Origin: Foliamicus sp965115835
Lineage (GTDB): Bacteria > Pseudomonadota > Gammaproteobacteria > Steroidobacterales > Foliamicaceae
Assembly: GCA_965115835.1 (NCBI GenBank)
Contig: OZ220471.1
Coordinates: forward strand, 620,001 to 684,000
Direction: 5' to 3'
Length of the DNA stretch: 64,000 nt
The translations under genes were made by a program, and so were the position numbers. This document shows, piece after piece, positions 33,943 to 42,282 of this stretch. Position 1 is the first letter of the stretch, and every line of letters begins with the position of its first letter. The notes under the pieces are model-generated. The model was not told the DNA's origin and searched no databases. It saw only the letters and a list, made by a program, of their open reading frames with translations.

Positions 33943-35796
33943 TCAATGGGCCGAGCAGGTTCCGCACAGGTAGTAGTAGCCGCGCGGGTCGTTGAACTGC
34001 GCCAGTCGCTCCAGCTCCACATTGATCGCCCGGCGGGCCTGCTGCACGGTGTCCATGAACCGGTCGGGTTCGGCGCGGAAACCCAGCCGATACTTCAGGC
34101 GCGCCCAGCGAAGTTGCAGAAACTGGCCAATGCCCGTAAAGAAGGGCCGCTTGCGCTTCAAGCGCTTGATTCCGTACTTCTCCTCGTCCAGGCCAGCCAT
34201 GGAGGCGGCGCTGGCGATGGCGTCCTCCACGCTGCCGGCATGATCCGCCAGACCATGAGACAAGGCGTCCGAACCGATCCAGACGCGCCCCCGGCCGATG
34301 GCGTCCACCTCCTCGAAACTCAATCCGCGTCCTCGCGACACGTGACCGACGAAACGCTCGTATATGCGGCCGATAAGAGACTCGATCTGCCGGCGGGCGC
34401 CGTCGGCCAGATCCCTGTCGATCAGCGTTTGTTCCGAGAGGGGGGTGGTGCCCAGGCCGTCCTCGCTCAAGCCCAACCGCTCCAGCAGCCTCGGCGCAGT
34501 GAAAGTCACGGCTCCCACGCCTATGGATCCCGTGATGGTGCCTGGATAGGCCCATATTTCATCCGCCTCGGCGGAAATGTAATAACCGCCCGACGCGGCG
34601 ACGGAACTCATCGAAACCACCACCGGCTTGCCTGCTTCGCTGACTGTGGAGACGGCAGCGGAAATCACCTCCGATGCAAAGGCGCTCCCTCCCGGGCTGT
34701 CGACCTGCAGCACCAGGGCCTTGATGTCGTCCTTGCCGGCGGCATGGCGAATCAGCTTGGCGACGCTGTCGCCACCGGCCGTGCCGGGCGCCGCACTGCC
34801 GTCCGTGATGACGCCGGCAACCGTGACAACCGCGACATTGTTCTCGTCGTCCTCGTGGGGCGGGTTTTCCCGGTCGGCCCGGAACAGATAGTCGGCGAAG
34901 GACACGCGGTTGTAGTCCTCGTCTTCCTCATCGCCAAAGCGCCTGCTCATGTAATCGAAAAACGTTTCGTCGTTGTGGATGGCGTCCACAAGCCCGGCTT
35001 CGAGACCGACCCGCGCCAGATCGCCTTCCGACGCCTCCAGAGCTTCCGTCAAGCCCTCGGCGTAGCGGCTCAGGGCATCGGCTTCCAGTCCCCGGGCTTC
35101 GGTTACCTCCCGCTGGTATTCGTCCCACAGGACGCCCAGCCACTGCTCGGCGCTCTCGCGATCCTCATCGGACATGCTGTTGCGGAAAAACGGTTCGACA
35201 AAGGACTTGTACTCGCCTATCCGGAACACATGCGCATCAATATCGAGCTTCCTCAACGCCTCCCCGAAGTACAACTGCCAGCGTCCCAGCCCGCGGATAT
35301 CGACGCCGCCCAGGTCGTGTACGTAAACCTCGTCGGACTGCGCCGCAAGAAAGTAATCCGCCTGACTGTACAGGCGGGCGTAGCTGATTACCGGCTTGTC
35401 GGACGCACGGAACTCGCGCAGCGCCGCGGCAATGTCCTGCAGCTTGGTCAGGCCGCCGCCGGCAAGCTTTTCTGTGTCCACCAGCACTGCGGCGATCCGG
35501 TCGTCTCCGGCAGCACGGCGCAGCGCACGGACCACATCCCTCACCAGGGTCTCGGACGGCGCCTCGTCACTCATGCGCCGGAGTTCCAGGTCCAGTTCGC
35601 TGCCCTGCAATTCATGCACCAGGACGCCGGAAGGATTCAGGAGCAGAACGGAGCCCGGCTTGACCCGCGCCGGGGAGCCGCCCGAGCCCAGCGCCGCCAG
35701 CAGCCCCGCAAACACCATGATCATGAGGAACAGGTGAACGACTTTCCGAAAGCCGTCCACGCCCGCCCACAAGGTACGGAAGAACTTGCCCAGCAT
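33943..35796 (-). CDS. sppA: Signal peptide peptidase SppA, long (67 kDa) form
   Basis: 617 residues from ATG 35796 (GGAG 9 bases upstream); a GTG 6 bases earlier is possible. One N-terminal membrane segment (VVHLFLMIMVFAGLLAALG). Duplicated S49 domains: the N-terminal half should supply the catalytic Lys (around SDKPVISYARLY), the C-terminal half the Ser in SSVAASGGYYIS (about residue 400). It removes leftover signal peptides in the membrane. The C-terminal tail ends with GYYYLCGTCSAH. Confidence 0.93.
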   Translation of the reverse strand: MLGKFFRTLWAGVDGFRKVVHLFLMIMVFAGLLAALGSGGSPARVKPGSVLLLNPSGVLVHELQGSELDLELRRMSDEAPSETLVRDVVRALRRAAGDDRIAAVLVDTEKLAGGGLTKLQDIAAALREFRASDKPVISYARLYSQADYFLAAQSDEVYVHDLGGVDIRGLGRWQLYFGEALRKLDIDAHVFRIGEYKSFVEPFFRNSMSDEDRESAEQWLGVLWDEYQREVTEARGLEADALSRYAEGLTEALEASEGDLARVGLEAGLVDAIHNDETFFDYMSRRFGDEEDEDYNRVSFADYLFRADRENPPHEDDENNVAVVTVAGVITDGSAAPGTAGGDSVAKLIRHAAGKDDIKALVLQVDSPGGSAFASEVISAAVSTVSEAGKPVVVSMSSVAASGGYYISAEADEIWAYPGTITGSIGVGAVTFTAPRLLERLGLSEDGLGTTPLSEQTLIDRDLADGARRQIESLIGRIYERFVGHVSRGRGLSFEEVDAIGRGRVWIGSDALSHGLADHAGSVEDAIASAASMAGLDEEKYGIKRLKRKRPFFTGIGQFLQLRWARLKYRLGFRAEPDRFMDTVQQARRAINVELERLAQFNDPRGYYYLCGTCSAH

Positions 35797-36002
35797 TGTC
35801 ACGCACTCCAGCTTAATTGCGCAGCGCCTAGTTTAACCGCCTGCCCCGCCGGCGCAAGAAATGCTTGGCCGGCAAACCTGCGATGCATTAACATGGTGCT
35901 CGGGCCCGTCGATTTGAAGCAGGTCACTGGCGCTCTGGGGCGGCAGGATAACATTCGGCGACTGGAGCTTCCTCCGGGGACGAGCAGGAAAAAGAGGTGG
36001 GG

Positions 36003-36188
36003 ATGAAAGTCATAGAGAGCGTCAGGCGCGCCAGCCATGGCGCTGGCGGGTTACGGGGCGGCGTCGGCGATGGCGCCCTGGCGGGTGGCGAGGACAGCGA
36101 CCTCGGGCGGCAGCGGGCCAAGCGCCCGCCGGTCCATGAGTGCCGCCAACCGGCAGTCTTTCCTTCTGCACAGGAGACGAAACCATGA
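36003..36188 (+). CDS. Small ORF coupled to the RTX gene (doubtful)
   Basis: 61 codons (MKVIESVRRASHGAGGLRGG...) with AAAGAGG 5 bases before the ATG; its TGA overlaps the RTX start (ATGA). No recognised domain. It could be a translated leader that couples expression of the RTX gene, or chance. The wider 35797-36184 region between divergent sppA and RTX has no other gene; a promoter for each is expected there, but none is clear. Confidence 0.3.
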   Translation: MKVIESVRRASHGAGGLRGGVGDGALAGGEDSDLGRQRAKRPPVHECRQPAVFPSAQETKP

Positions 36189-38203
36189 CGCAGGATATTT
36201 CCCGCACCGGCGGCCCCGGTGACGATGCCCTGGTTGGCGGGTCGGGCAACGACACGCTGGATGGCGGCAAGGGCAACGACACGCTCACGGGCGGTGGCGG
36301 CAACGATACCCTGAACGGCGGCAAGGGCAGTGACAATCTGTTCGGAGGCGACGGTAACGACACCCTGAACGGCGGCAGGGGCAATGACACCCTGTATGGC
36401 GGCCTGGGCGCAGATACCTTCGTGTTCGCGGTGGGAGACGGCGCCGCCCACATTGCCGATTTCGAGGAAGGCGACACCATCGAGATCAACGGCGTGTCCG
36501 GCGGGTTCGCGGGGCTGGTCACCGAGCAGGACGGCGACAATGTCGTCATCCACTACGGCGACGGCGACACCATCACCCTGCAGGGCATGTCGTTCGAGTC
36601 CCTCGGTCTCGGGGAGGACGGCTCCTTTCCCGCTGAAGACGCCCCGCAGGGCGGCAGCGCCGATGACAGCGTCCCGCCGGACGCATCTGCCGGCGACCCT
36701 CCCGACGGCAAGGGCGGAGGCGACGCCCCGGACGACGACTCTCGCGGCGAAAACACACGGATCAGCCATGAGGGCGAAGGCGTCCTGAACGGCGGCGGGG
36801 GCAATGACACCCTGAACGGCGGCAGCCGCGATGAGGTCCTGAAAGGGCGCAAGGGCGACGACACGCTGACCGGCCATGGGGGCGTCGATACCCTGAAGGG
36901 CGGCGGGGGCAATGACATCCTGAACGGCGGCGCCGGCGACGACACCCTGTATGGCGGCCCGGGTTCCGACACCTTCGTTTTTCAGGCGGGAGACAAAAGC
37001 GACACCATTGTCGATTTCGGGGAAGGCGACACGATTCGTCTCAATGGGATATCCGGCGGCTTCGAGGCGCTTGATATCAGCCAGCATGGCGCCGATACCA
37101 TCGTTCGCTACGGCGATGGCGGAACGATCAGGCTGTTGAATGTGTCGGCGGACTCCCTGGGGACGGATGACTTCGTGTTTCCCGACGCCAGTGAAAGGCT
37201 TCCCGGCGCTCGCGAAAGCACCCCTGTGCATGGCGCGAGCCAGACCTCAAGCACGGCGTCCGGCACAGGCGCCGCCCAGAGGGTGACGACCCCCACAGAC
37301 GATGACTGGGATGGCGTTGGTCAGGGCGTCGGTATCCTGCAAAGGGGTGGCCGTGGCGACGATACCCTCAACGGCAACTGGAACCATGACATCCTGCTCG
37401 GCGGTTCGGGCAAGGATGTCCTGGGCGGCGATTGGGGCAACGACATCCTGCACGGCGGTTCCGGCAACGATTCCCTGCACGGCGGTTCTGGCAACGACAC
37501 CCTGTACGGCGGTTCCGGCAACGATTTCCTGAATGGAGGCTGGGATGACGACACCCTGTACGGCGGCCTTGGCGACGATATCCTGTATGGCGGCATGAGC
37601 GATGACACGCTGATCGGAGGCGACGGCGACGATTTCCTGGATGGAAACTGGGGCAACGACACGCTCACAGGCGGCGCGGGTTCCGATACCTTCAGGTCCA
37701 GCGGCGGACACGACATCATTACCGACTTCGAGGAAAACGATGTCCTCCTCCTGGGCACGTACGTCATCAGGCAGGATGGTTCCGATACTGTCATCAGCAT
37801 TGGCTCCGATTCGTCCATCACGCTGCGCGGCGTGTCGGCGGATTCCCTCGCTGACCACAACATCAGCAATTCGAGCGTCTTGCACGGCGGTGGCAAGGAC
37901 GACAACCTGTGCGGTTATGGCGGTAACGACCTCGTGGACGGAGGGGGCGGAAACGACATGCTGGGCGGCGGCGGCGGCGACGACACCTTCGTATTTCGCA
38001 CGGGAGATGGAAACGACACCATTACCGATTTCGGGGAGGGCGACACGATTCGTCTCGATGGGGTCTCCGGCGGTTTCGAGGCGCTCCATATCAGGCAGGA
38101 TGGCGCCAACACGATCATCAGCTACGGCGATGCCAGCGACACGATCACGTTACTGGATGTACTGGCGGACTCCCTGGATATCGGGGACTTCGATTTCGGA
38201 TAA
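36185..38203 (+). CDS. RTX (hemolysin-type) calcium-binding repeat protein
   Basis: 672 residues from ATG 36185 with AGGAGA upstream. Four blocks of glycine-aspartate nonapeptides (pattern GGxGNDTLx, e.g. GGSGNDTLDGGKGNDTLTGG), each closed by a DTFVF-VGDGxDTIxDF-EGDTIxxNGVSGGFE unit and a RLxVSADSL tail. Such beta-rolls fold on Ca2+ outside the cell. No signal peptide; type I secretion through a C-terminal signal is expected, and the end DIGDFDFG fits that style. No TolC/HlyB/HlyD genes are in the window and no enzymatic domain was seen. The insertion element begins 4 bases after the stop. Confidence 0.92.
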   Translation: MTQDISRTGGPGDDALVGGSGNDTLDGGKGNDTLTGGGGNDTLNGGKGSDNLFGGDGNDTLNGGRGNDTLYGGLGADTFVFAVGDGAAHIADFEEGDTIEINGVSGGFAGLVTEQDGDNVVIHYGDGDTITLQGMSFESLGLGEDGSFPAEDAPQGGSADDSVPPDASAGDPPDGKGGGDAPDDDSRGENTRISHEGEGVLNGGGGNDTLNGGSRDEVLKGRKGDDTLTGHGGVDTLKGGGGNDILNGGAGDDTLYGGPGSDTFVFQAGDKSDTIVDFGEGDTIRLNGISGGFEALDISQHGADTIVRYGDGGTIRLLNVSADSLGTDDFVFPDASERLPGARESTPVHGASQTSSTASGTGAAQRVTTPTDDDWDGVGQGVGILQRGGRGDDTLNGNWNHDILLGGSGKDVLGGDWGNDILHGGSGNDSLHGGSGNDTLYGGSGNDFLNGGWDDDTLYGGLGDDILYGGMSDDTLIGGDGDDFLDGNWGNDTLTGGAGSDTFRSSGGHDIITDFEENDVLLLGTYVIRQDGSDTVISIGSDSSITLRGVSADSLADHNISNSSVLHGGGKDDNLCGYGGNDLVDGGGGNDMLGGGGGDDTFVFRTGDGNDTITDFGEGDTIRLDGVSGGFEALHIRQDGANTIISYGDASDTITLLDVLADSLDIGDFDFG

Positions 38204-40002
38204 CCCGAGCGGCGAGTATGCCTGCGTGGGGTGACTTGTCGCATGGCGTCGCCCTGTCGGGCGGCGAAGTGGCGGTGGGCTTGCGGCATGTAGTCGAATC
38301 GTTCGTCGAGTCGCACGATCGAGATGGCCGCGTTTGCGAGGCAGGCAAGGTTGCGGCGCAGACGCTTTGCCTTGACGCGGTTGCGGTCTTCGTCGTAGCT
38401 GATGTCTCGCACATAGTGCAGCCGGTTCTCGATCTCCCAATGGCCTCGGTTGAGGCGAAGCAATTCACTCGCCGATGCCTGTTCCGGCCCTAGCGAGGTG
38501 ACGCCGTACACGGTTTCGGTCGAGGTGCGCCGGGTGTGCAGGACATGTCGCTCGCGTTCGATGCGGATGGCTTGGCGGCGGTGGGGCATCGCGACGCAAT
38601 CGAGCGAGACGAGATCGAGAGGGATCACCCGACAGCGGCGGGTCTCGATGCGTCCATGCCCCTTCTCGACCGTCTCGTGCTCGGTGGCCGCGACTTGCGC
38701 GGCCTCCCAGTCGAGGCCGGAGGCCAGGTCGTCAAGCAGTTCCTGCTGGTTGCCCTTGACCGTCATCAGGTAGAACCCGCCGCGCTTGGCAATCAATTGC
38801 GCGGTCTTGCGCTGCGTGTGCAGGGCGTCGAGCGTCACCACCCGATCCCGGATGTCGAGACGCTGCAGCAGCGCGCGCGCACCCAGAATCTCGCCGCCGG
38901 CCCCGTCGCAGGCCTCCTGGCCGCAGACCAGACCGCTGCCGTGCTCGACTGCCGCCACCAGTACGTGCTCGCTGTCCTTGCCCTGGATCCACTCCGCCGC
39001 AGTCACCTTGCCGTCAACCGCAACCGCGCCGTGCACAGACCGGTTCTGCTCAATGAAGCGGCTCAGCGCTTCGTCGAGCACTTCCGGAGCGACTTGCGAC
39101 AGCACCCGGTAAAACGAGGTTCGCGACGGCGCGACATAGCGCTTGCGGCTGGGACTCCAAAACGCCCGCACCGCCGCCAGTTGCGCCTGGGTCAGACGAG
39201 CAGCGAACTCCCCGATCGTCACCACCCCGCGCACCCCCGCCAGCTTCGCCGCCAGAGCAATCGAAAAGATCGTCGCCAACGAGTGGCGGATGCCCCGCGC
39301 CTTGCGATACTCCGGCGCCTGGCGGAGAAACTCATACAAGCTCCTGAGACGCTCGACCTCCGGCGCTCGCGGCGCCGCGAGCAGCCCCCATTCCTGGTTG
39401 TCCTCGGGCTGCCGCAAGGCCGCGCATACCGACGAACGCAACTCCCGTATCAGCACCCTCTTCGGCTCGCCGTGCTCGCGCCAGCCGCCCCCCGGAACCC
39501 GCGCATAGCCGCGCGTCCTGCCAATCTCCCGCCAGTTGGCGGCCCGGTAGCAGGTTCCGCTGAAGCGGGCCGGATCGACAAAGGTCTCCGCCAGCAATAC
39601 CGGGTGGCCGGTCTGCGCCTTCATGTCCTGCGACAGCCGACGCAGCGACAAGCCGAGAACCCGCGAGGCGAGATTGGGCACGCGACCGACCGGAAGCACC
39701 AGAAACCGCGTGTTGTTCGCAACCAGCCGCAGACGACGGAACTGCTGCTCGCGAGTCCAACCGATCAGACGATCACGCACCCCGACCTTGAACGAACCCG
39801 CATGCCAGCCCAGCAGCGCCAGCCAAGTCCCGTCCGGCAATTCCGCCACCTGCCGGACACCGCCGCCGACCAGACCACGAAACCCAAGATAGTGGTGACG
39901 GGACATCAGCACATCCCAGCGAGCGGACTCGGCTCGATCCGCCACCGGCCGCACCGACACCTCCGCCAGATCGAACCCGGACCAGGCAGCCGACATCTCC
40001 AT
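38122..40002 (-). CDS. ISAs1-family transposase with N-terminal DruA (DUF4338) domain
   Basis: 626 codons. Residues about 20-185 match DUF4338, the DruA domain: RHHYLGF, RDRLIGW, VANNTRFLVLP, AETFVDPARFSGTCYRAANW. Residues about 210-590 are an ISAs1 transposase: a DDE-associated helical region, then Asp in AVAVDGKV, Asp in VTLDALHTQ, and Glu in RGHWEIENRLHYVRDISYDED. The frame has no stop inside the element. The last about 30 codons read out through the inverted repeat into the antisense of the RTX 3' end. Intact otherwise, so probably active or recently active. Confidence 0.88.
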   Translation of the reverse strand: MEMSAAWSGFDLAEVSVRPVADRAESARWDVLMSRHHYLGFRGLVGGGVRQVAELPDGTWLALLGWHAGSFKVGVRDRLIGWTREQQFRRLRLVANNTRFLVLPVGRVPNLASRVLGLSLRRLSQDMKAQTGHPVLLAETFVDPARFSGTCYRAANWREIGRTRGYARVPGGGWREHGEPKRVLIRELRSSVCAALRQPEDNQEWGLLAAPRAPEVERLRSLYEFLRQAPEYRKARGIRHSLATIFSIALAAKLAGVRGVVTIGEFAARLTQAQLAAVRAFWSPSRKRYVAPSRTSFYRVLSQVAPEVLDEALSRFIEQNRSVHGAVAVDGKVTAAEWIQGKDSEHVLVAAVEHGSGLVCGQEACDGAGGEILGARALLQRLDIRDRVVTLDALHTQRKTAQLIAKRGGFYLMTVKGNQQELLDDLASGLDWEAAQVAATEHETVEKGHGRIETRRCRVIPLDLVSLDCVAMPHRRQAIRIERERHVLHTRRTSTETVYGVTSLGPEQASASELLRLNRGHWEIENRLHYVRDISYDEDRNRVKAKRLRRNLACLANAAISIVRLDERFDYMPQAHRHFAARQGDAMRQVTPRRHTRRSGYPKSKSPISRESASTSSNVIVSLASP

Positions 40003-40031
40003 CGCCGACCATCATGACCGAATACCCGCTC
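38207..40031. mobile_element. ISAs1-like insertion sequence next to the RTX gene
   Basis: Ends placed by short imperfect inverted repeats: GAGCGG (38207-38212) followed by GTAT at 38216, against CCGCTC (40026-40031) preceded by ATAC. It contains only the DruA-transposase gene. No convincing target duplication was found, so the exact edges are tentative. Confidence 0.65.
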
Positions 40032-40113
40032 AATGTCCAGTACGCCGCAAACAAACTGTCAGGCCAACAATCTGAACACGACTTTGAAACAGCCTTGGGT
40101 CCAAAAATTCAAA

Positions 40114-40145
40114 TTGATGCAAAACCTTCCCATCAACGGCATAAT
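40114..40145 (+). promoter_or_regulatory. Possible promoter of the P450 cassette
   Basis: TTGATG (40114-40119) and CATAAT (40140-40145), spacer 20 bases, which is longer than ideal. It is the most promoter-like sequence in the AT-rich gap 40032-40206 before the GPP34-P450 gene. Confidence 0.3.
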
Positions 40146-40178
40146 GATGCGTTCAAGTCCGTGGTGCATGCCGGGCAT

Positions 40179-40191
40179 CTAGAATTTCTAG
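40179..40191. promoter_or_regulatory. Palindromic operator candidate before the P450 gene
   Basis: CTAGAA-T-TTCTAG, a perfect 6-1-6 palindrome, lies 15 bases before the P450 ATG and directly ahead of the GGGAGGG ribosome binding site. It is placed where a bound repressor would block transcription. No regulator gene remains in the cassette. Confidence 0.45.
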
Positions 40192-40206
40192 CTGGGAGGG
40201 ACAACC

Positions 40207-42282
40207 ATGAACGACAGTCCAAGCAATTCCATCGATGCTTCCCAGTCCGCCGGATCCGAGTTGTCAGCGGAGCAGGCGGATGCGCTGACGATAGCGGAAG
40301 AAGTCCTCCTACTTATCTTGGATAGCGAGAAGGGCGAGGTCCATTCCTCGCTTCCGGCGCACTCCCGCGACATCGTGATGGCCGGCGCAGTGCTCATGGA
40401 TCTGACTCTAGAAAACCGTATCGACACCGATCTCGAGCGCTTGTTTGTGGTCGACCCGGCATCCACAGGCGACGACTTGCTCGATCCGATCCTTTCCGAC
40501 ATCAGGATACAGACGGAGGATCGCGACACCGCCTTCTGGCTTAAGCGGATAGCCGGGCGCGGCGACGAGATCCGCCGCAAGGCGATCGACCGGCTGGTCG
40601 AGCGCGGGATTCTGGAAGCCGAGGCCAACGGCCTCGTTTTTCTCTCGCGTCTGGTTGCGCGCGCGCGCCGTTATCCGGTCGCAAGCGAAAAGGCCACCGA
40701 GGAAGTCCAGTTCCGGATCATGCGGGCGATATTCAGCCAGGACATTCCCGATGCGCGCGATATCGTCATCATCAGCTTGGCCGCGGCCTGCGGCGTCTTC
40801 GAGACCATTCTTTCCCGGGAAGAACTGGCTGATGTGCGCGATCGGATCGACCAGATCGTGAAGCTCGATCTGATCGGCCGGGAGGTCGCGGCGGCGGTCA
40901 AACAGATTGAGCCAGAGGCGCCGGTGAGGGAGATAGCGGCTCGCCCCTATGAGGAAATTCCACAGGCGTCGGGACCGCCACTGATCGGCAGTGCTTTCGA
41001 AATGTCGAGAGACATCGGGGCATTTCTCGCCAGCGGATACCGCAAGTACGGCCCAATTTTCCGCGTCCGGGCTTTCAACCGACGCTTCCTTGCATTCGTT
41101 GGCCCCGAGGCAGTCGCGTTTCTGACAAAGATTGGGAACACTCATCTTCGCTCCCTAGAATCCTGGCGCGAGTTCGTTTCTGCCATGGGCTCCGCCCACT
41201 CGGTGTTGAGCATGGACGGTCGCGAGCATCTCCAGATGCGCAAGTTTCTGACCAAGGGGTACGCACCCACAGTCATCGAGGCCAAGATGGATGCATGCAT
41301 CGACGTCACCCGCCGCCTCGTCTCCGAATGGCCCCTTGATCAGCCGATAGGGGCCCAGAAGGCTATGCAAACGATCGTCGGCGAGTTTATGGGCGAGGCG
41401 CTGACGGGCGTATCTCCGCGGGAACATCTGGACGATCTGATTTTCTATCTCGAAACGAACCTGATGGTTTATGTCCTGCGCAATCGGCCAAGGCTGATGA
41501 CATTATTGCCCCGCTACCGACGCGCCCAGCGGGGCGTGATGGAACTATATTCCAAGACCCTCGAAGCGCACCGCCCGGAGAACCGCGCAGGAAAGCCCCC
41601 GGACTTTATCGACGAAATTCTGGCGATGAACCGTAAAGATCCGCAATTCCTTCCCGAGACCGACCACCTGATGACCTCTCTCGGACCCTATATCGCCGGC
41701 TTGGATACCGTCGCGAGTGTCTGTTCGTACATGCTCTATGCGCTGCTGAAGCATCCGCATCTGCTCGCGAAAATGAGGGAGGAAGTCGACGCCCTGTTTG
41801 ACCGGGGAACACCCACTGCGAAGAACCTGCGCACACTCGACATCACGCGCCGTATCATACTCGAAACGATGCGCATGTATCCGATAATCCCGGCGGTCAC
41901 GCGCATCGTTTCCAACTCGTTCGAGTTTGGCGGATTTCAGATTCCGTGCGGCGTGCAGATCATCGTCGGCAATTCGGTCGGGCACCAATTGCCGGAGTAT
42001 TTTCCGGATCCGGAACGTTTCGACATCGAACGTTACCAACGGAAGCCCCCGGAACACCGGCAGCCGGGCGTATACAATCCCTTCGGTCTGGGCAGGCACC
42101 GGTGTCTGGGCAGCAGCTTTGCCGATGTGCAGCTTATGCTCACCATGGCAACCATCGTCCACGAGGTCGATCTCGCGCTTGAGCAGACCGACCGTCCCAT
42201 CAAGATCGAATACAACCCGATCCCCCATCCCGCCGCCTCGTTCAGGTTTCGGGTAACAAACAAGCGGAGGCGTGCAGCATGA
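40207..42282 (+). CDS. GPP34 domain - cytochrome P450 fusion
   Basis: 691 residues. The N-terminal about 20-230 residues match the GPP34 (GOLPH3/Vps74) fold: TIAEEVLLLILDSEKGEV, then AGAVLMDLTLENRID, an LVERGIL segment and the terminal helical bundle. Residues about 250-690 are a full P450: I-helix AGLDTVAS, K-helix ETMRMYP (ExxR), and heme loop FGLGRHRCLGSSFA with the axial Cys. GPP34 proteins bind membrane phospholipid headgroups and cargo tails, so it may dock the P450 on a membrane or lipid substrate (inference). No redox partner gene is adjacent. Its stop overlaps the kinase start (ATGA). Composition is less GC-biased than the flanking chromosome, suggesting transfer. Confidence 0.88.
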   Translation: MNDSPSNSIDASQSAGSELSAEQADALTIAEEVLLLILDSEKGEVHSSLPAHSRDIVMAGAVLMDLTLENRIDTDLERLFVVDPASTGDDLLDPILSDIRIQTEDRDTAFWLKRIAGRGDEIRRKAIDRLVERGILEAEANGLVFLSRLVARARRYPVASEKATEEVQFRIMRAIFSQDIPDARDIVIISLAAACGVFETILSREELADVRDRIDQIVKLDLIGREVAAAVKQIEPEAPVREIAARPYEEIPQASGPPLIGSAFEMSRDIGAFLASGYRKYGPIFRVRAFNRRFLAFVGPEAVAFLTKIGNTHLRSLESWREFVSAMGSAHSVLSMDGREHLQMRKFLTKGYAPTVIEAKMDACIDVTRRLVSEWPLDQPIGAQKAMQTIVGEFMGEALTGVSPREHLDDLIFYLETNLMVYVLRNRPRLMTLLPRYRRAQRGVMELYSKTLEAHRPENRAGKPPDFIDEILAMNRKDPQFLPETDHLMTSLGPYIAGLDTVASVCSYMLYALLKHPHLLAKMREEVDALFDRGTPTAKNLRTLDITRRIILETMRMYPIIPAVTRIVSNSFEFGGFQIPCGVQIIVGNSVGHQLPEYFPDPERFDIERYQRKPPEHRQPGVYNPFGLGRHRCLGSSFADVQLMLTMATIVHEVDLALEQTDRPIKIEYNPIPHPAASFRFRVTNKRRRAA

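Noticed and set aside
35924..37231. 435-codon minus frame with repeating hydrophobic motif
   Set aside because: Its periodicity comes from the RTX nonapeptide codons on the other strand; not a separate repeat protein.
36200..37990. Regular short repeats that might be a CRISPR array
   Set aside because: They are in-frame 27-bp RTX codon repeats without unique spacers.
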